A stretch of DNA of 64,000 bases from Bacteroidales bacterium. GTDB lineage: Bacteria > Bacteroidota > Bacteroidia > Bacteroidales > UBA932. Location of the stretch: the NCBI GenBank assembly GCA_017427385.1, contig JAFRSW010000019.1:124001-188000 (forward strand). The letters are read 5' to 3'. The translations under genes were made by a program, and so were the position numbers. The notes below the pieces were generated by a model, which was not told where the DNA came from, made no database searches, and saw only the letters and a program-made list of their open reading frames with translations. This document shows, one piece after another, positions 18,022 through 26,829 of the stretch (its first letter is position 1; each line of letters starts with the position of its first letter).

Positions 18022-19509
18022 ATGTTTCTATTGGGTTATGATATAGGCAGTTCCTCGGTTAAAGCCAGTCTGGTGGACGCTGAAAGCGGCAAATGCATCG
18101 CTTCGGCATTCTACCCTAAAAGCGAGGCTTCAATCCTTTCGCGGCAGCCCGGCTGGGCGGAGCAGGATCCGGATGCCTGGTGGGAATACCTCAAGGCCGC
18201 TACTGCAGAAGTTTTGAGTGCCATACCGAACGGAGTGAAGGTATCTGCCATCGGCATCTCCTACCAGATGCACGGCCTGGTGTGCGTGGGGAAGGACGGC
18301 CGCCCCCTGCGCCCGGCCATCATCTGGTGCGACTCCCGCGCCGTCCCCTACGGGCAGAAGGCATTCGAGGATCTGGGGTCCGGCTGGTGCCTGAAGCATC
18401 TCCTGAACTCTCCCGGCAACTTCACCGCCGCCAAGCTTGCGTGGGTGAAGGAGAACGAGCCGGAGTTGTTCGCCCGCATCCACAAAATCATGCTCCCCGG
18501 GGACTACATCGCCATGCGCCTCACTGGCGAATGCTGCACCACCGTGAGCGGGCTATCGGAGGGGATGATGTGGGATTTCGCGCAGAACCGTCCGGCGCGC
18601 GAACTGCTTGATTATTATGGATTTGACCCAGCCATCCTGCCGGAAATACGGCCCACTTTCTCGGAGCAGGGAAGGGTGAGCGCGGCTGCCGCGTCGGAGC
18701 TTGGCATTCCCGCTGGAGTGCCTGTCTGCTACCGCGCTGGCGACCAGCCGAACAACGCGTTGAGCCTGAACGTGCTGAACCCGGGAGAAATCGCCGCAAC
18801 GGCCGGCACTTCCGGAGTGGTTTACGGTGTGCTCGGGGAGGTGAATTACGACCCTCTTTCGCGTGTGAATACTTTCGCGCACGTCAATCATACGGTTGAG
18901 GATCCACGCCTAGGGGTGCTCCTCTGCATCAACGGCACCGGTATCCTCAATTCCTGGATGCGCCGCAACGTTGCCTTCGACGGAATGACCTATCCCGGCA
19001 TGAACGCCCTGGCCAAAGAATCTCCTGTCGGCAGCCGCGGAATCAGCATCCTTCCCTTCGGAAACGGAGCTGAACGCATGCTCGGAAATGCCGCTCCCGG
19101 GTGCAGCTTCCATGGCATCGACTTCAACCGCCACGGCCGCGGAGACCTCATCCGCGCAGCCCAGGAGGGGATAGTCTTCTCGTTCCAGTACGGCATCGAG
19201 GTGATGCAGGCGATGGGCATGAAGATAGATCGTATCCACGCAGGCAACGCGAACATGTTCCTCTCGGAGATCTTCCGGGAGACCCTGGCAAGTGTTTCCG
19301 GCGCCACCATCGAACTCTATGATACCGACGGGTCCGTCGGCGCCGCCCGCGGTGCCGGCCTCGGCGCTGGCATCTACGCCTCGCCTGCCGAAGCCTTCTC
19401 TACTTTGGAGCGTTTGGCGCTGGTAGAACCTGCCCCCGACCGGGGGCCATATCTGGAAGCCTATGCCCTCTGGCGCGACCTCCTGCAAAACACTGCTGAT
19501 AATCAATGA
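18022..19509 (+). CDS. xylB: Xylulokinase (FGGY family)
   Basis: Phosphorylates D-xylulose to xylulose-5-phosphate, the second step of xylose use. The N-terminal FGGY phosphate loop is GYDIGSSSVKASLVD. The substrate-side motif is SYQMHGLV, and the C-terminal ATPase part includes GDQPNNALSLNVLNPGEIAATAGTSGVVYG and a late glycine-rich GAARGAGLGAG. The start chosen (MFLLGYDIG) gives 495 residues, normal for the family; upstream in-frame codons encode sequence with no homology to a kinase. The last three codons (Asp-Asn-Gln) and the TGA stop lie inside repeat copy C, so insertion of the repeat probably rewrote the C terminus. It is followed by xylA 69 bp later, in the same operon. Confidence 0.93.
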   Translation: MFLLGYDIGSSSVKASLVDAESGKCIASAFYPKSEASILSRQPGWAEQDPDAWWEYLKAATAEVLSAIPNGVKVSAIGISYQMHGLVCVGKDGRPLRPAIIWCDSRAVPYGQKAFEDLGSGWCLKHLLNSPGNFTAAKLAWVKENEPELFARIHKIMLPGDYIAMRLTGECCTTVSGLSEGMMWDFAQNRPARELLDYYGFDPAILPEIRPTFSEQGRVSAAAASELGIPAGVPVCYRAGDQPNNALSLNVLNPGEIAATAGTSGVVYGVLGEVNYDPLSRVNTFAHVNHTVEDPRLGVLLCINGTGILNSWMRRNVAFDGMTYPGMNALAKESPVGSRGISILPFGNGAERMLGNAAPGCSFHGIDFNRHGRGDLIRAAQEGIVFSFQYGIEVMQAMGMKIDRIHAGNANMFLSEIFRETLASVSGATIELYDTDGSVGAARGAGLGAGIYASPAEAFSTLERLALVEPAPDRGPYLEAYALWRDLLQNTADNQ

Positions 19510-19571
19510 GTTGCTTAAAACCGTCTGGTAAAAATGCACCAGACGACTATGCGTAAATAATTGATATACAA
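19497..19571 (+). repeat. 75-bp REP-like hairpin repeat, copy C, between xylB and xylA
   Basis: This copy aligns gap-free over 75 bp to copies A and B. The stem is CGTCTGGT (19522-19529) with ACCAGACG (19538-19545) around an 8-nt loop. It starts with TGATAATCAA and ends with TGATATACAA. It supplies the last three codons and stop of xylB and nearly the whole intercistronic region, ending 7 bp before the xylA ATG. No transposase lies next to it, as expected of a dispersed REP. Confidence 0.87.
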
Positions 19572-19578
19572 TAAACAT

Positions 19579-20892
19579 ATGAAACAGTATTATCCGACAA
19601 TCGGCAAAATCCCCTTCGAGGGGCCGGCAAGCAAGAATCCCCTTGCATTCCATTATTATGAACCCGAGCGAGTAGTCCTCGGCAAACCCATGAAAGACTG
19701 GCTTCGTTTTGCGCTGGCCTGGTGGCACAGCCTCGGACAGGCCTCCGGCGACCAGTTCGGCGGCCAGACCCGCAGCTACGAGTGGGATAAGGCGGCCGAC
19801 CCCATGCAGCGGGCCAAGGACAAGATGGATGCGGGTTTCGAGATTATGAGCAAACTCGGCATCGGTTTCTTCTGCTTCCACGATATCGACCTGATCGAAG
19901 ATACCGACGATATCGCCCTCTACGAGGCCAGGATGAAGGAAATCACCGATTATGCGCTGGTCAAGATGAAGGAAACCGGAATCAAGAACCTCTGGGGCAC
20001 CGCCAACGTGTTCGGCCACAAGCGCTATATGAACGGCGCTGCAACCAATCCCGATTTCGACGTGGTCGCCCGTGCTGCCGTGCAGATCAAGAACGCCCTT
20101 GACGCCACAATCAAGCTCGGTGGCGAGAACTATGTTTTCTGGGGCGGACGCGAGGGCTACTCCAGCCTCCTGAACACCCAGATGCAGAAGGAGAAGAACC
20201 ATCTGGCCAACATGCTGAAGGTCGCCCGCGACTATGCCCGCGGCAAGGGATTCAAGGGCACCTTCCTCATCGAGCCCAAGCCTATGGAACCCACCAAGCA
20301 TCAGTATGATGTTGACACAGAGACGGTCATCGGCTTCCTCCGTGCCAACGGCCTGGACAAGGACTTCAAGGTCAACATCGAGGTCAACCATGCCACTCTA
20401 GCCGGCCACACCTTCGAGCACGAGCTTGCGGTCGCGGTGGATAACGGCCTGCTCGGTAGCATCGACGCCAATCGCGGAGATGCCCAGAACGGATGGGATA
20501 CCGACCAGTTCCCGAACGACGTTCTGGAGATGACCCAGGCTATGCTGCAGATCGTACGCAACGGCGGTCTGGCCCCCGGCGGATCCAACTTCGACGCCAA
20601 GCTGCGCCGCAATTCCACCAACCCCGAGGACATCTTCATCGCCCATATCAGCGCGATGGACGTGATGGCCCACGGCCTGCTGAATGCAGCGGAGATTGTG
20701 GAGAAGAGCCCCATTCCCGCCATGGTGAAAGAGCGTTACGCCTCGTTCGACGCCGGTCTCGGCAAGAAATTCGACGAGGGCAAGGCCACGCTCGAAGACC
20801 TGGTAGCCTATGCCAAGGCAAACGGCGAACCCAAACAGATTTCCGGACAGCAGGAGCTTTATGAGACACTGGTCAACCTGTATTCTGTATAG
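19579..20892 (+). CDS. xylA: Xylose isomerase
   Basis: Interconverts D-xylose and D-xylulose using divalent metals. The 437-residue protein is the standard class II length. It shows FCFHDIDL (catalytic His), WGGREGYSSL, FLIEPKPMEPTKHQYD (metal-binding Glu) and the late metal site region EVNHATLAGHTFEHELA with SIDANRGD. The ATG at 19579 is preferred to an in-frame TTG at 19561, which falls inside repeat copy C. It is co-directional with xylB and separated from it only by the repeat. Its last 32 bp overlap the start of the downstream sialidase-like gene in another frame. Confidence 0.97.
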   Translation: MKQYYPTIGKIPFEGPASKNPLAFHYYEPERVVLGKPMKDWLRFALAWWHSLGQASGDQFGGQTRSYEWDKAADPMQRAKDKMDAGFEIMSKLGIGFFCFHDIDLIEDTDDIALYEARMKEITDYALVKMKETGIKNLWGTANVFGHKRYMNGAATNPDFDVVARAAVQIKNALDATIKLGGENYVFWGGREGYSSLLNTQMQKEKNHLANMLKVARDYARGKGFKGTFLIEPKPMEPTKHQYDVDTETVIGFLRANGLDKDFKVNIEVNHATLAGHTFEHELAVAVDNGLLGSIDANRGDAQNGWDTDQFPNDVLEMTQAMLQIVRNGGLAPGGSNFDAKLRRNSTNPEDIFIAHISAMDVMAHGLLNAAEIVEKSPIPAMVKERYASFDAGLGKKFDEGKATLEDLVAYAKANGEPKQISGQQELYETLVNLYSV

Positions 20893-21928
20893 CATCTGCG
20901 CTGCAGTGATATTGTTGCTGGCATCCGGCTGTGCAAGGCGGGATGCCGGCAACGACATTTCAATAAAGGTAGACCGCATCTGGGATAGCGAAAAACATTG
21001 CGCCTTCACCTCTCTGACCGAGTTCGACGGCCGCTATTACATTGCATTCCGCGAGGCGGGAAGCCATATTTTCGAGGCCGACGGAACCGCCCGCGGTCAA
21101 ATCCGGGTCCTTCAATCACGAAACGGAAGGAAGTGGAAATCCGTCGCTTGCCTCGCCAAAGAAGGTTATGATCTTCGCGACCCTTCGCTTTCGGTAACTC
21201 CCGACGGCCGCCTGCTGGTGTCGATGGGCGGATCGGTGTATGTGGACAAGAAACTTGTCGGTCGGGATCCAATGTATTCCGAAAGCCGAGATGGCCTCAG
21301 CTTCAGCGATCCGGAACCCATAGAAATAGTCTCCGACATCGCTACAGGCGAAGACTGGCTTTGGAAGATAGATTGGAATGGCGACACCGGATACGGAGTG
21401 GTGTATTCCTCATTGGAAGATGATTCCGACCCTGATAACAAGACAATAGTTTTCCTGGTGAAGACGACCGACGGAATTCATTACGAGGATGTCGCTAAAA
21501 TCGATGTCCCTGGCTTCCCCAACGAGGCTTCGGTGCATTTCCTGCCGGATGGACGGATGATGATGCTCCTGCGCCAGGAGCGCCTGGACAGGCAGGGAAT
21601 ATGGGGAGTGAGCGAAGCGCCTTACACGGATTGGAAGCTGAACAAGATAGGATTCCAGCTCGGCGGACCCAACTTCATCGCCCTGAACGACAGCACCATA
21701 GTGGCAGGTTCCAGGTCGTATTTGATCCCGGGATCCTACAAGACCATGTTGCTGAAAGGTGGTCTGGACGGCCGTTTCGAGCAGATCGCCGTGCTCCCTT
21801 CGGGCGGCGACACCAGCTACCCCGGATTCCTTGTCGTGGGCGACGAACTATGGGTCAGCTACTACTCATCCCACGCCACCCCCAAGGCCGCGGTTTATCT
21901 CGCGAGGATTCCGCTTAAGCAGATTTAG
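20861..21928 (+). CDS. Sialidase-like beta-propeller lipoprotein
   Basis: A 355-residue exported protein with a lipobox (LLLASGC, Cys about residue 24). It has short Asp-box-like turns (SRNGRKW, SESRDGLSFSD, TTDGIHYED) typical of the sialidase/BNR propeller superfamily. The start overlaps xylA by 32 bp, and an alternative ATG at 20810 would overlap more and lacks a signal sequence at its front. It could be an exo-glycosidase, but I do not see an arginine triad that I can assign, so activity on sialic acid is not claimed. Its tight coupling to xylA suggests a role in xylose-containing glycan use; this is inference. It ends convergently with the xylE-like gene (14-bp overlap). Confidence 0.75.
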   Translation: MRHWSTCILYSICAAVILLLASGCARRDAGNDISIKVDRIWDSEKHCAFTSLTEFDGRYYIAFREAGSHIFEADGTARGQIRVLQSRNGRKWKSVACLAKEGYDLRDPSLSVTPDGRLLVSMGGSVYVDKKLVGRDPMYSESRDGLSFSDPEPIEIVSDIATGEDWLWKIDWNGDTGYGVVYSSLEDDSDPDNKTIVFLVKTTDGIHYEDVAKIDVPGFPNEASVHFLPDGRMMMLLRQERLDRQGIWGVSEAPYTDWKLNKIGFQLGGPNFIALNDSTIVAGSRSYLIPGSYKTMLLKGGLDGRFEQIAVLPSGGDTSYPGFLVVGDELWVSYYSSHATPKAAVYLARIPLKQI

Positions 21929-23357
21929 AACGCCAGAGGGCAGTCATGTCTTCCAGCGTCTTGCCTTTCGTTTCTGGGACGAGTTTCCAGACGAACACCG
22001 CGGCGATGATGCATATCACGCCGTAGAGGGCGTATGCGAAGAAATGGCCGAAGCTGTCGCCCATTGCACCCAGGCGCATGTTGTACATGGGTACGAAGGT
22101 GCTGGAAACGATGAAGTTGAATATCCACTGGAACGCCACAGCAATGGCCGTAGCCTGGCTGCGGATTGTGTTGGGGAACAGTTCGGAAATGTACACCCAG
22201 CAGATAGGGCCCCAGCTGAACATGAAGCATGCGCTATAGAGCATGATGCTGACGACCGGCACCACCGCGGGCAGCGAAACCACGTTGGAAAGAGCCACTC
22301 CGGCCGCGCCCAGAGCCATTCCCAGCGAGCCGGTGATCAGCAACGGCTTTCTACCCAGTTTCTCCACAGTGAAAACAGCCACCAGAGTGAATGAAATGTT
22401 GATTACTCCCATGATCACGGTGAAGAGCATATTGTTGCTTACACCCATGGATTCGAAGATTCTCGGGGCAAAATAGAGCACTGCGTTGATGCCGATAATC
22501 TGCTGGAACACGCTTAGCATGCAGCCTATGAAAATCACCAGCCATCCGTAGCTGAAAAGCTTCTCGGTTTTCTCGACGGCAGTGGCCTTTATCTCCGCCA
22601 GGATCTCGCGTCCGCGGGCCTCGCCGTTGATATTGCTCAAAACTGTGAGAGCCTTTTCGTCCTGCCCGTTCAGAGCAAGATAACGCGGAGTTTCCGGCAC
22701 CAGAAGTATCAACAAAGCAAACAAAGCGGCGGGCACCGCCTCGCTCACGAACATAAGCCTCCAGCCTATGCTGTTGGTCCACTCCACCACCGCAGGATCG
22801 TTCGCGTGCGAACGTATAATAAGGAAGTTCACGAAGTAAACCACCAGCTGTCCGAATATGATAGCGAATTGGTTCCAGGACACCAGCGTGCCGCGCTTGT
22901 TCGCAGGCGAAACCTCAGCGATATACATCGGGCACAGCGCGGAAGCCATTCCGACGCCTATCCCGCCCAGTATGCGGTAGAAGTTGAACGCTATCATCAG
23001 GCCCTTGGTGGCAACCCCCTTCTGGAAGAAGAGAAACTCGGGATGATAGGATCCCAGTGCGGAAAGCAGGAACAGGATGCCGGCCACGAACAGGGAGCGC
23101 TTGCGCCCGAGGCGGGAAGCCAGCAACCCCGAAATCAGAGCTCCGATCACGCATCCGATAAGCGCAGAAGACGTGGTGAACCCGTGCAGGGCGTCGGAAT
23201 AAGTAAAATCGCCGGCACTCTGGAAGAAGGCCTGCAGGCCCCTCTCGGCACCTGAAATAACGGCTGTATCGTATCCAAAAAGAAGTCCGCCGATAACGGC
23301 TACCAGCACTATGCCGGTAAGGTAGGCCCGACTGCCCGTTTGTCTGTATGTGGTCAT
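21915..23357 (-). CDS. xylE: MFS sugar:proton symporter, XylE-type
   Basis: A 12-helix sugar porter of the SP family. The signature motifs are present: GGLLFGYDTAVISGA in TM1, RLGRKR (loop 2-3), PMYIAEVSPANKRGTLVSWNQ (PxYIAE, loop 4-5), PETPRYL, QQIIGINAVLYFAPRIFE in TM7, EKLGRKP and the C-terminal PETKGKTLE. The 480-residue length is typical. The QQxxGINAxxYYAP region and long loops resemble E. coli XylE, and the location next to xylB-xylA supports D-xylose uptake, although arabinose or glucose cannot be excluded. It is convergent with the xyl operon and has its own promoter in the gap it shares with the alpha-galactosidase gene. Confidence 0.88.
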   Translation of the reverse strand: MTTYRQTGSRAYLTGIVLVAVIGGLLFGYDTAVISGAERGLQAFFQSAGDFTYSDALHGFTTSSALIGCVIGALISGLLASRLGRKRSLFVAGILFLLSALGSYHPEFLFFQKGVATKGLMIAFNFYRILGGIGVGMASALCPMYIAEVSPANKRGTLVSWNQFAIIFGQLVVYFVNFLIIRSHANDPAVVEWTNSIGWRLMFVSEAVPAALFALLILLVPETPRYLALNGQDEKALTVLSNINGEARGREILAEIKATAVEKTEKLFSYGWLVIFIGCMLSVFQQIIGINAVLYFAPRIFESMGVSNNMLFTVIMGVINISFTLVAVFTVEKLGRKPLLITGSLGMALGAAGVALSNVVSLPAVVPVVSIMLYSACFMFSWGPICWVYISELFPNTIRSQATAIAVAFQWIFNFIVSSTFVPMYNMRLGAMGDSFGHFFAYALYGVICIIAAVFVWKLVPETKGKTLEDMTALWRSKSA

Positions 23358-23377
23358 ATAGAGATAATTAAATCACA

Positions 23378-23385
23378 CAAAGTTA
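23378..23385 (-). promoter_or_regulatory. Putative -7 box (TAACTTTG) for the xylE-like gene
   Basis: A minus-strand TAnnTTTG match 20 nt upstream of the transporter ATG. It lies 10 bp from the oppositely oriented box of the alpha-galactosidase gene, so the two promoters may interfere. Confidence 0.5.
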
Positions 23386-23395
23386 CACTTTTTTG

Positions 23396-23403
23396 TATAT
23401 TTG
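23396..23403 (+). promoter_or_regulatory. Putative -7 box (TATATTTG) for the alpha-galactosidase gene
   Basis: A full TAnnTTTG match ending only 5 nt before the ATG at 23409. The expected start of transcription falls on or beside the start codon, implying a leaderless mRNA. Confidence 0.6.
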
Positions 23404-23408
23404 TAACT

Positions 23409-25643
23409 ATGAAAAACCACATGATCGCCCTGGCGGCCATCGCTCTGCTCGCCGTCACCCTTCCCGCACAGGCGGGGAAACCCAACAAGAAGGCCAAAAA
23501 GTTCACCCACGAGACCGTCGAGATCCCGGCGGTGACGCCGAAAGTGATAGCGGTGGAAACCGCCGGCACGCAGTTGCTGATCCAGGTAGACAAAAAGGGG
23601 ACGCTGCGCACCGTGCATTACGGCGCGCCTGCGGGCAATCCGGACGCTTTCATCAAGTTCAGCGTCGGCGCATCCGTTCCCGAGACTTATCCGGCCGTGG
23701 GCGGCAGGTTCAACGGCCAGGACGCCCTCCATGTGAAGTATGCCGACGGCACGCAGAACACCGAACTCTACTATGTGTCGCACGAGACCGTGGCCAAGGG
23801 TGGAATCACAACCACAACCGTCCATACCAAGGATTATGTGACCGCCCTCGAGGTGGACCTGGTCTATGAGGCCCACCGGGCGGAAGACGTCATCCTCATG
23901 CATAGCGTCATCCGCAACCCCGGTAAGAAGCCGGTGGAACTCCGGAACTATGCCTCCGCCTCCCTGAACCTGGCGGCGGATGATTTCCTCCTGACCCACT
24001 TCTATGGCGGCTGGGCGAGGGAAATGCAGATGGACCAAACGCTCCTCACCCACGACATCAAGGTGATAGAGACGCGCCGCGGCACCCAGGCCACCCAGAG
24101 CAACAATCCCTCCTTCCTCCTGACCCTCGGAAAGAACTTCAGCGAGACCGACGGCGAGGTGATTGCGGGCGCCCTCGCCTGGAGCGGCAACTTCCGCATC
24201 AGCTTCGAGATAGACCAGAGCGAGCGCCTGAACATCGTATCCGGCATCAACCCCTATGCATCGGCGTACCCGCTGAAGGCAGGGGAGAGTTTCACTACTC
24301 CGGAGATGATCTACACCTGGAGCCGCGAGGGTGCCGGCGGAGCATCCCGCAATCTCCACCGCTGGGCCCGCAAATATGGCGTGTGGAACGGAGGAAAGGT
24401 CAACCCCACCCTGCTCAACAGTTGGGAGGGGGCCTACTTCACTTTCACCACCGAAACCCTGCTCCGCATGATAGACGATGCGGCCTCCATGGGCCTGGAG
24501 ATGTTCGTGCTGGACGACGGCTGGTTCGCCAAGGACCATCCCCGCAACTCCGACAAGGCCGGCCTGGGTGACTGGGAGCTCAACGATGCCAAGATCCCGG
24601 AGGGGATAGATTATGTGGCGTCCTACGCTCACTCCAAGGGCCTCAAGTTCGGCATCTGGATAGAGCCGGAGATGGTCAACCCTGACTCCAACCTCGCCCA
24701 GGCTCACCCCGAGTGGGTGGTGCAGAGCCCCGGCCGCGAGATCTACCAGAGCCGCAACCAGTGGCTGCTGGATCTCACCAACCCGGAGGTACAGGATTTC
24801 GTGTTCGGAGTGTTCGACCGTACCATGAGCCTCTCGCCAAACATAGATTATATAAAGTGGGACTGCAACAGGAACGTGACGTCTTTCGGCAGCCCGTATC
24901 TGGGGGATGAGCAGGACCGCTTCTTTGTGGAATATGTGCAGGGTCTCTACAAGGTCTGCGAGCGCATGCGCGAGAAGTACCCGGACGTGATAGTGCAGTG
25001 CTGCTCCTCCGGCGGAAGCCGCATAGATTACGGCTCGATGCGTTGGTTTAACGAAGTGTGGACCAGTGACAATACCGATGCCATCACCCGCATCGGCATT
25101 CAGTATGGCACCTCGATGATTTATCCCGCATGCGTGATGGCATCGCACGTGTCGGCCGTTCCCAACCATCAGACCGGCAACATAACATCGATCAAGTTCC
25201 GTTTCGACGTGGCATCTGCCGGAAGGCTCGGAATGGAGCTCCAGCCCAAGAACCTGTCGGCCGAAGAGAGGGCTATCGCGGACCGCTGCATCACTTCCTA
25301 CAAGGGCTACAGGGATGTCGTCTTCAACGGAGACCTGTACCGTCTGGGTTCGCCCTATGAAGGTGATTACTACGGACTTATGTATGTCTCTCCGGACAAG
25401 AGCAAGGCGGTGGTATTCACCTATTGCCTGCGCTACCAGAACCGCGCCTCCGGCTCGCACGTATTCCGCCTCCAGGGCCTCGACCCGGCAAAGAACTACA
25501 AGGTTACCGAGCAGAACGTCGACAAGAGTTGCTGGTGGGGGAACGGCAAGAGCTTCTCCGGCGCATTCCTTCAGGAAGGCGGCTTCAATCCCAAATTGCT
25601 GAAGACCAATACCAGCGCGGTGTTTATCCTCGAGAGTAAGTAG
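23409..25643 (+). CDS. Alpha-galactosidase, GH36, exported
   Basis: Removes alpha-1,6-galactosyl groups, for example from galactomannan or raffinose-type sugars. The signal peptide is at residues 1-20 (MIALAAIALLAVTLPAQA). The N-terminal beta-supersandwich is followed by the (beta/alpha)8 domain with NSWEGAYF, DDGWF, GLKFGIWIEPEMV, the nucleophile in YIKWDCNRN and the acid/base Asp in EVWTSDNTDA. The 744-residue length suits the family. The ATG at 23409 is chosen because an upstream in-frame ATG at 23340 would read through the promoter and place a non-signal sequence ahead of the leader. It lies beside the mannan genes, which implies a debranching role for galactomannan. Confidence 0.92.
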   Translation: MKNHMIALAAIALLAVTLPAQAGKPNKKAKKFTHETVEIPAVTPKVIAVETAGTQLLIQVDKKGTLRTVHYGAPAGNPDAFIKFSVGASVPETYPAVGGRFNGQDALHVKYADGTQNTELYYVSHETVAKGGITTTTVHTKDYVTALEVDLVYEAHRAEDVILMHSVIRNPGKKPVELRNYASASLNLAADDFLLTHFYGGWAREMQMDQTLLTHDIKVIETRRGTQATQSNNPSFLLTLGKNFSETDGEVIAGALAWSGNFRISFEIDQSERLNIVSGINPYASAYPLKAGESFTTPEMIYTWSREGAGGASRNLHRWARKYGVWNGGKVNPTLLNSWEGAYFTFTTETLLRMIDDAASMGLEMFVLDDGWFAKDHPRNSDKAGLGDWELNDAKIPEGIDYVASYAHSKGLKFGIWIEPEMVNPDSNLAQAHPEWVVQSPGREIYQSRNQWLLDLTNPEVQDFVFGVFDRTMSLSPNIDYIKWDCNRNVTSFGSPYLGDEQDRFFVEYVQGLYKVCERMREKYPDVIVQCCSSGGSRIDYGSMRWFNEVWTSDNTDAITRIGIQYGTSMIYPACVMASHVSAVPNHQTGNITSIKFRFDVASAGRLGMELQPKNLSAEERAIADRCITSYKGYRDVVFNGDLYRLGSPYEGDYYGLMYVSPDKSKAVVFTYCLRYQNRASGSHVFRLQGLDPAKNYKVTEQNVDKSCWWGNGKSFSGAFLQEGGFNPKLLKTNTSAVFILESK

Positions 25644-26787
25644 TCAGGATTTCCAGGCACATCCTGCCATTGTGATAGGGGCATTTCCAGAAGCCGGCGC
25701 GGTCGTCGCGGGTGTTGGGATGCCCCTCGGCGTCTGCGCTCCAGTACCATTCACCGTCGGGGGCGATCAGATGTGATTTGATGTACTCCCAGCAGCGGAT
25801 GGCTCTGTCGGTCCATCCCTGATTCAGGCAGCCGACCACCGTCTCGGCCTGGACCCACCAGTGGCGGTCGGTGTCGAATGACGCCGGCGGCGTCCCTTCG
25901 TAGATCATGCTGCCATCCGGCTGCAAGCCTTCCAGCGAGGCAGTGGCGATACGCCCGCAGCACTCGCGGACGCGGCGCAGAAGAGCCTCATCTTCAAGCA
26001 GTTCCGCAGTTTCGCACAGCAGCCAGGAGGCCTCGATATCGTGCCCGAAACTGACCATATCGGACTGCGAACGCCAGTCCTCGTCGAAGAACAGGCCCAG
26101 GTGCCCGTCCGGGCGCACGATGCGCACCATGAATATCTCGCAAAGGTCCGTTAGGCGCCGGCGCAGGGTCTCATCCTTCCACACCCTATATAATCCTGTG
26201 TAGCCCTCGAGTATGTGAAGGTGGGTGTTCATGGTCTTGGCATCGTTGCGATCCTTCTCGGAAAGGCGCATGTCGGCGATGGGCTTCCAGTCCCTTGTGC
26301 AGGCCTCGATGTATCCTCCCTTCTCCAGATCCAGGCTGTGGCCTTCGATGCTGCGCCATAATTTTATTGCAAGCTCCAGCGCCTCTTCTTCGCCGGTGGC
26401 GCGGAAATACTCGGCGCAGCCGTAAACCGCGAAGGCGATGGCGTAGAACTGCTTTTTTGTGTCCAGCGGGGTGCCGTCGGCGTTCAGGCTCCAGTAGATG
26501 CCGCCGAACTGCCGGTCGAAAAACCGATCCCGTATCTGGACGAAAGCATTGCGGGCAGCATCCAGATACTCAGCCTTGCCCAGCACGCGGTAGGCCGCGG
26601 AAAATGTCCAGAGGATGCGTGCGCAGAGTATGCCTCCGCGGGGTGCATCCGGCACCAGCCGGCCGCTGCCGTCCATCTGCCCGTAGAAGCCCCCGGCAGG
26701 GTCCTGCATGCGGCTCAGCCAGAAGGGGAGTATGTCGTTTTCGAGTTCGGCGCGCACTTCTGCGGCCAGCCTTTGGGGTGCGTTCAT
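25624..26787 (-). CDS. Cellobiose/mannobiose 2-epimerase (AGE family)
   Basis: Converts the reducing-end glucose or mannose of beta-1,4-disaccharides to its C2 epimer, for example mannobiose to mannosylglucose. The 387-residue (alpha/alpha)6-barrel protein shows the AGE-family histidine-containing blocks MNTHLHILEGYTGLYR, FGHDIEASWLLCE and DRHWWVQAE, and the C-terminal GFWKCPYHNGRMCLE. No signal peptide is present, so it is cytoplasmic. It is divergent from the mannanase operon and overlaps the 3' end of the alpha-galactosidase gene by 20 bp on the opposite strand. With the GH130 phosphorylase it completes the mannan route described in Bacteroides fragilis. Discrimination from N-acylglucosamine epimerase rests on this context and the motif pattern. 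Confidence 0.9.
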   Translation of the reverse strand: MNAPQRLAAEVRAELENDILPFWLSRMQDPAGGFYGQMDGSGRLVPDAPRGGILCARILWTFSAAYRVLGKAEYLDAARNAFVQIRDRFFDRQFGGIYWSLNADGTPLDTKKQFYAIAFAVYGCAEYFRATGEEEALELAIKLWRSIEGHSLDLEKGGYIEACTRDWKPIADMRLSEKDRNDAKTMNTHLHILEGYTGLYRVWKDETLRRRLTDLCEIFMVRIVRPDGHLGLFFDEDWRSQSDMVSFGHDIEASWLLCETAELLEDEALLRRVRECCGRIATASLEGLQPDGSMIYEGTPPASFDTDRHWWVQAETVVGCLNQGWTDRAIRCWEYIKSHLIAPDGEWYWSADAEGHPNTRDDRAGFWKCPYHNGRMCLEILTTYSRG

Positions 26788-26792
26788 GTCTG

Positions 26793-26800
26793 CAAATTTA
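26793..26800 (-). promoter_or_regulatory. Putative -7 box (TAAATTTG) for the 2-epimerase gene
   Basis: A minus-strand TAnnTTTG match that ends 5 nt before the epimerase ATG, again implying a leaderless message. It is separated by 2 bp from the mannanase-operon box on the plus strand. The pair forms TGCAAAT and ATTTGCA arms around an 8-bp core. Confidence 0.6.
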
Positions 26801-26802
26801 TA

Positions 26803-26810
26803 TATATTTG
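26803..26810 (+). promoter_or_regulatory. Putative -7 box (TATATTTG) for the mannanase operon
   Basis: A full TAnnTTTG match 19 nt upstream of the GH5 start codon. A TTTG at 26772-26775 is 27 bp away, too far for a standard -33 element. Confidence 0.6.
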
Positions 26811-26829
26811 CATAACGAACGACACTTTT

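Noticed and set aside
18222-18250. Partial likeness of the xylB sequence CATACCGAACGGAGTGAAGG to the repeat in metG
   Set aside because: Several mismatches, and the encoded residues lead directly into a block (VSAIGISYQMHGLV) expected in xylulokinases, so it looks like ordinary coding sequence.
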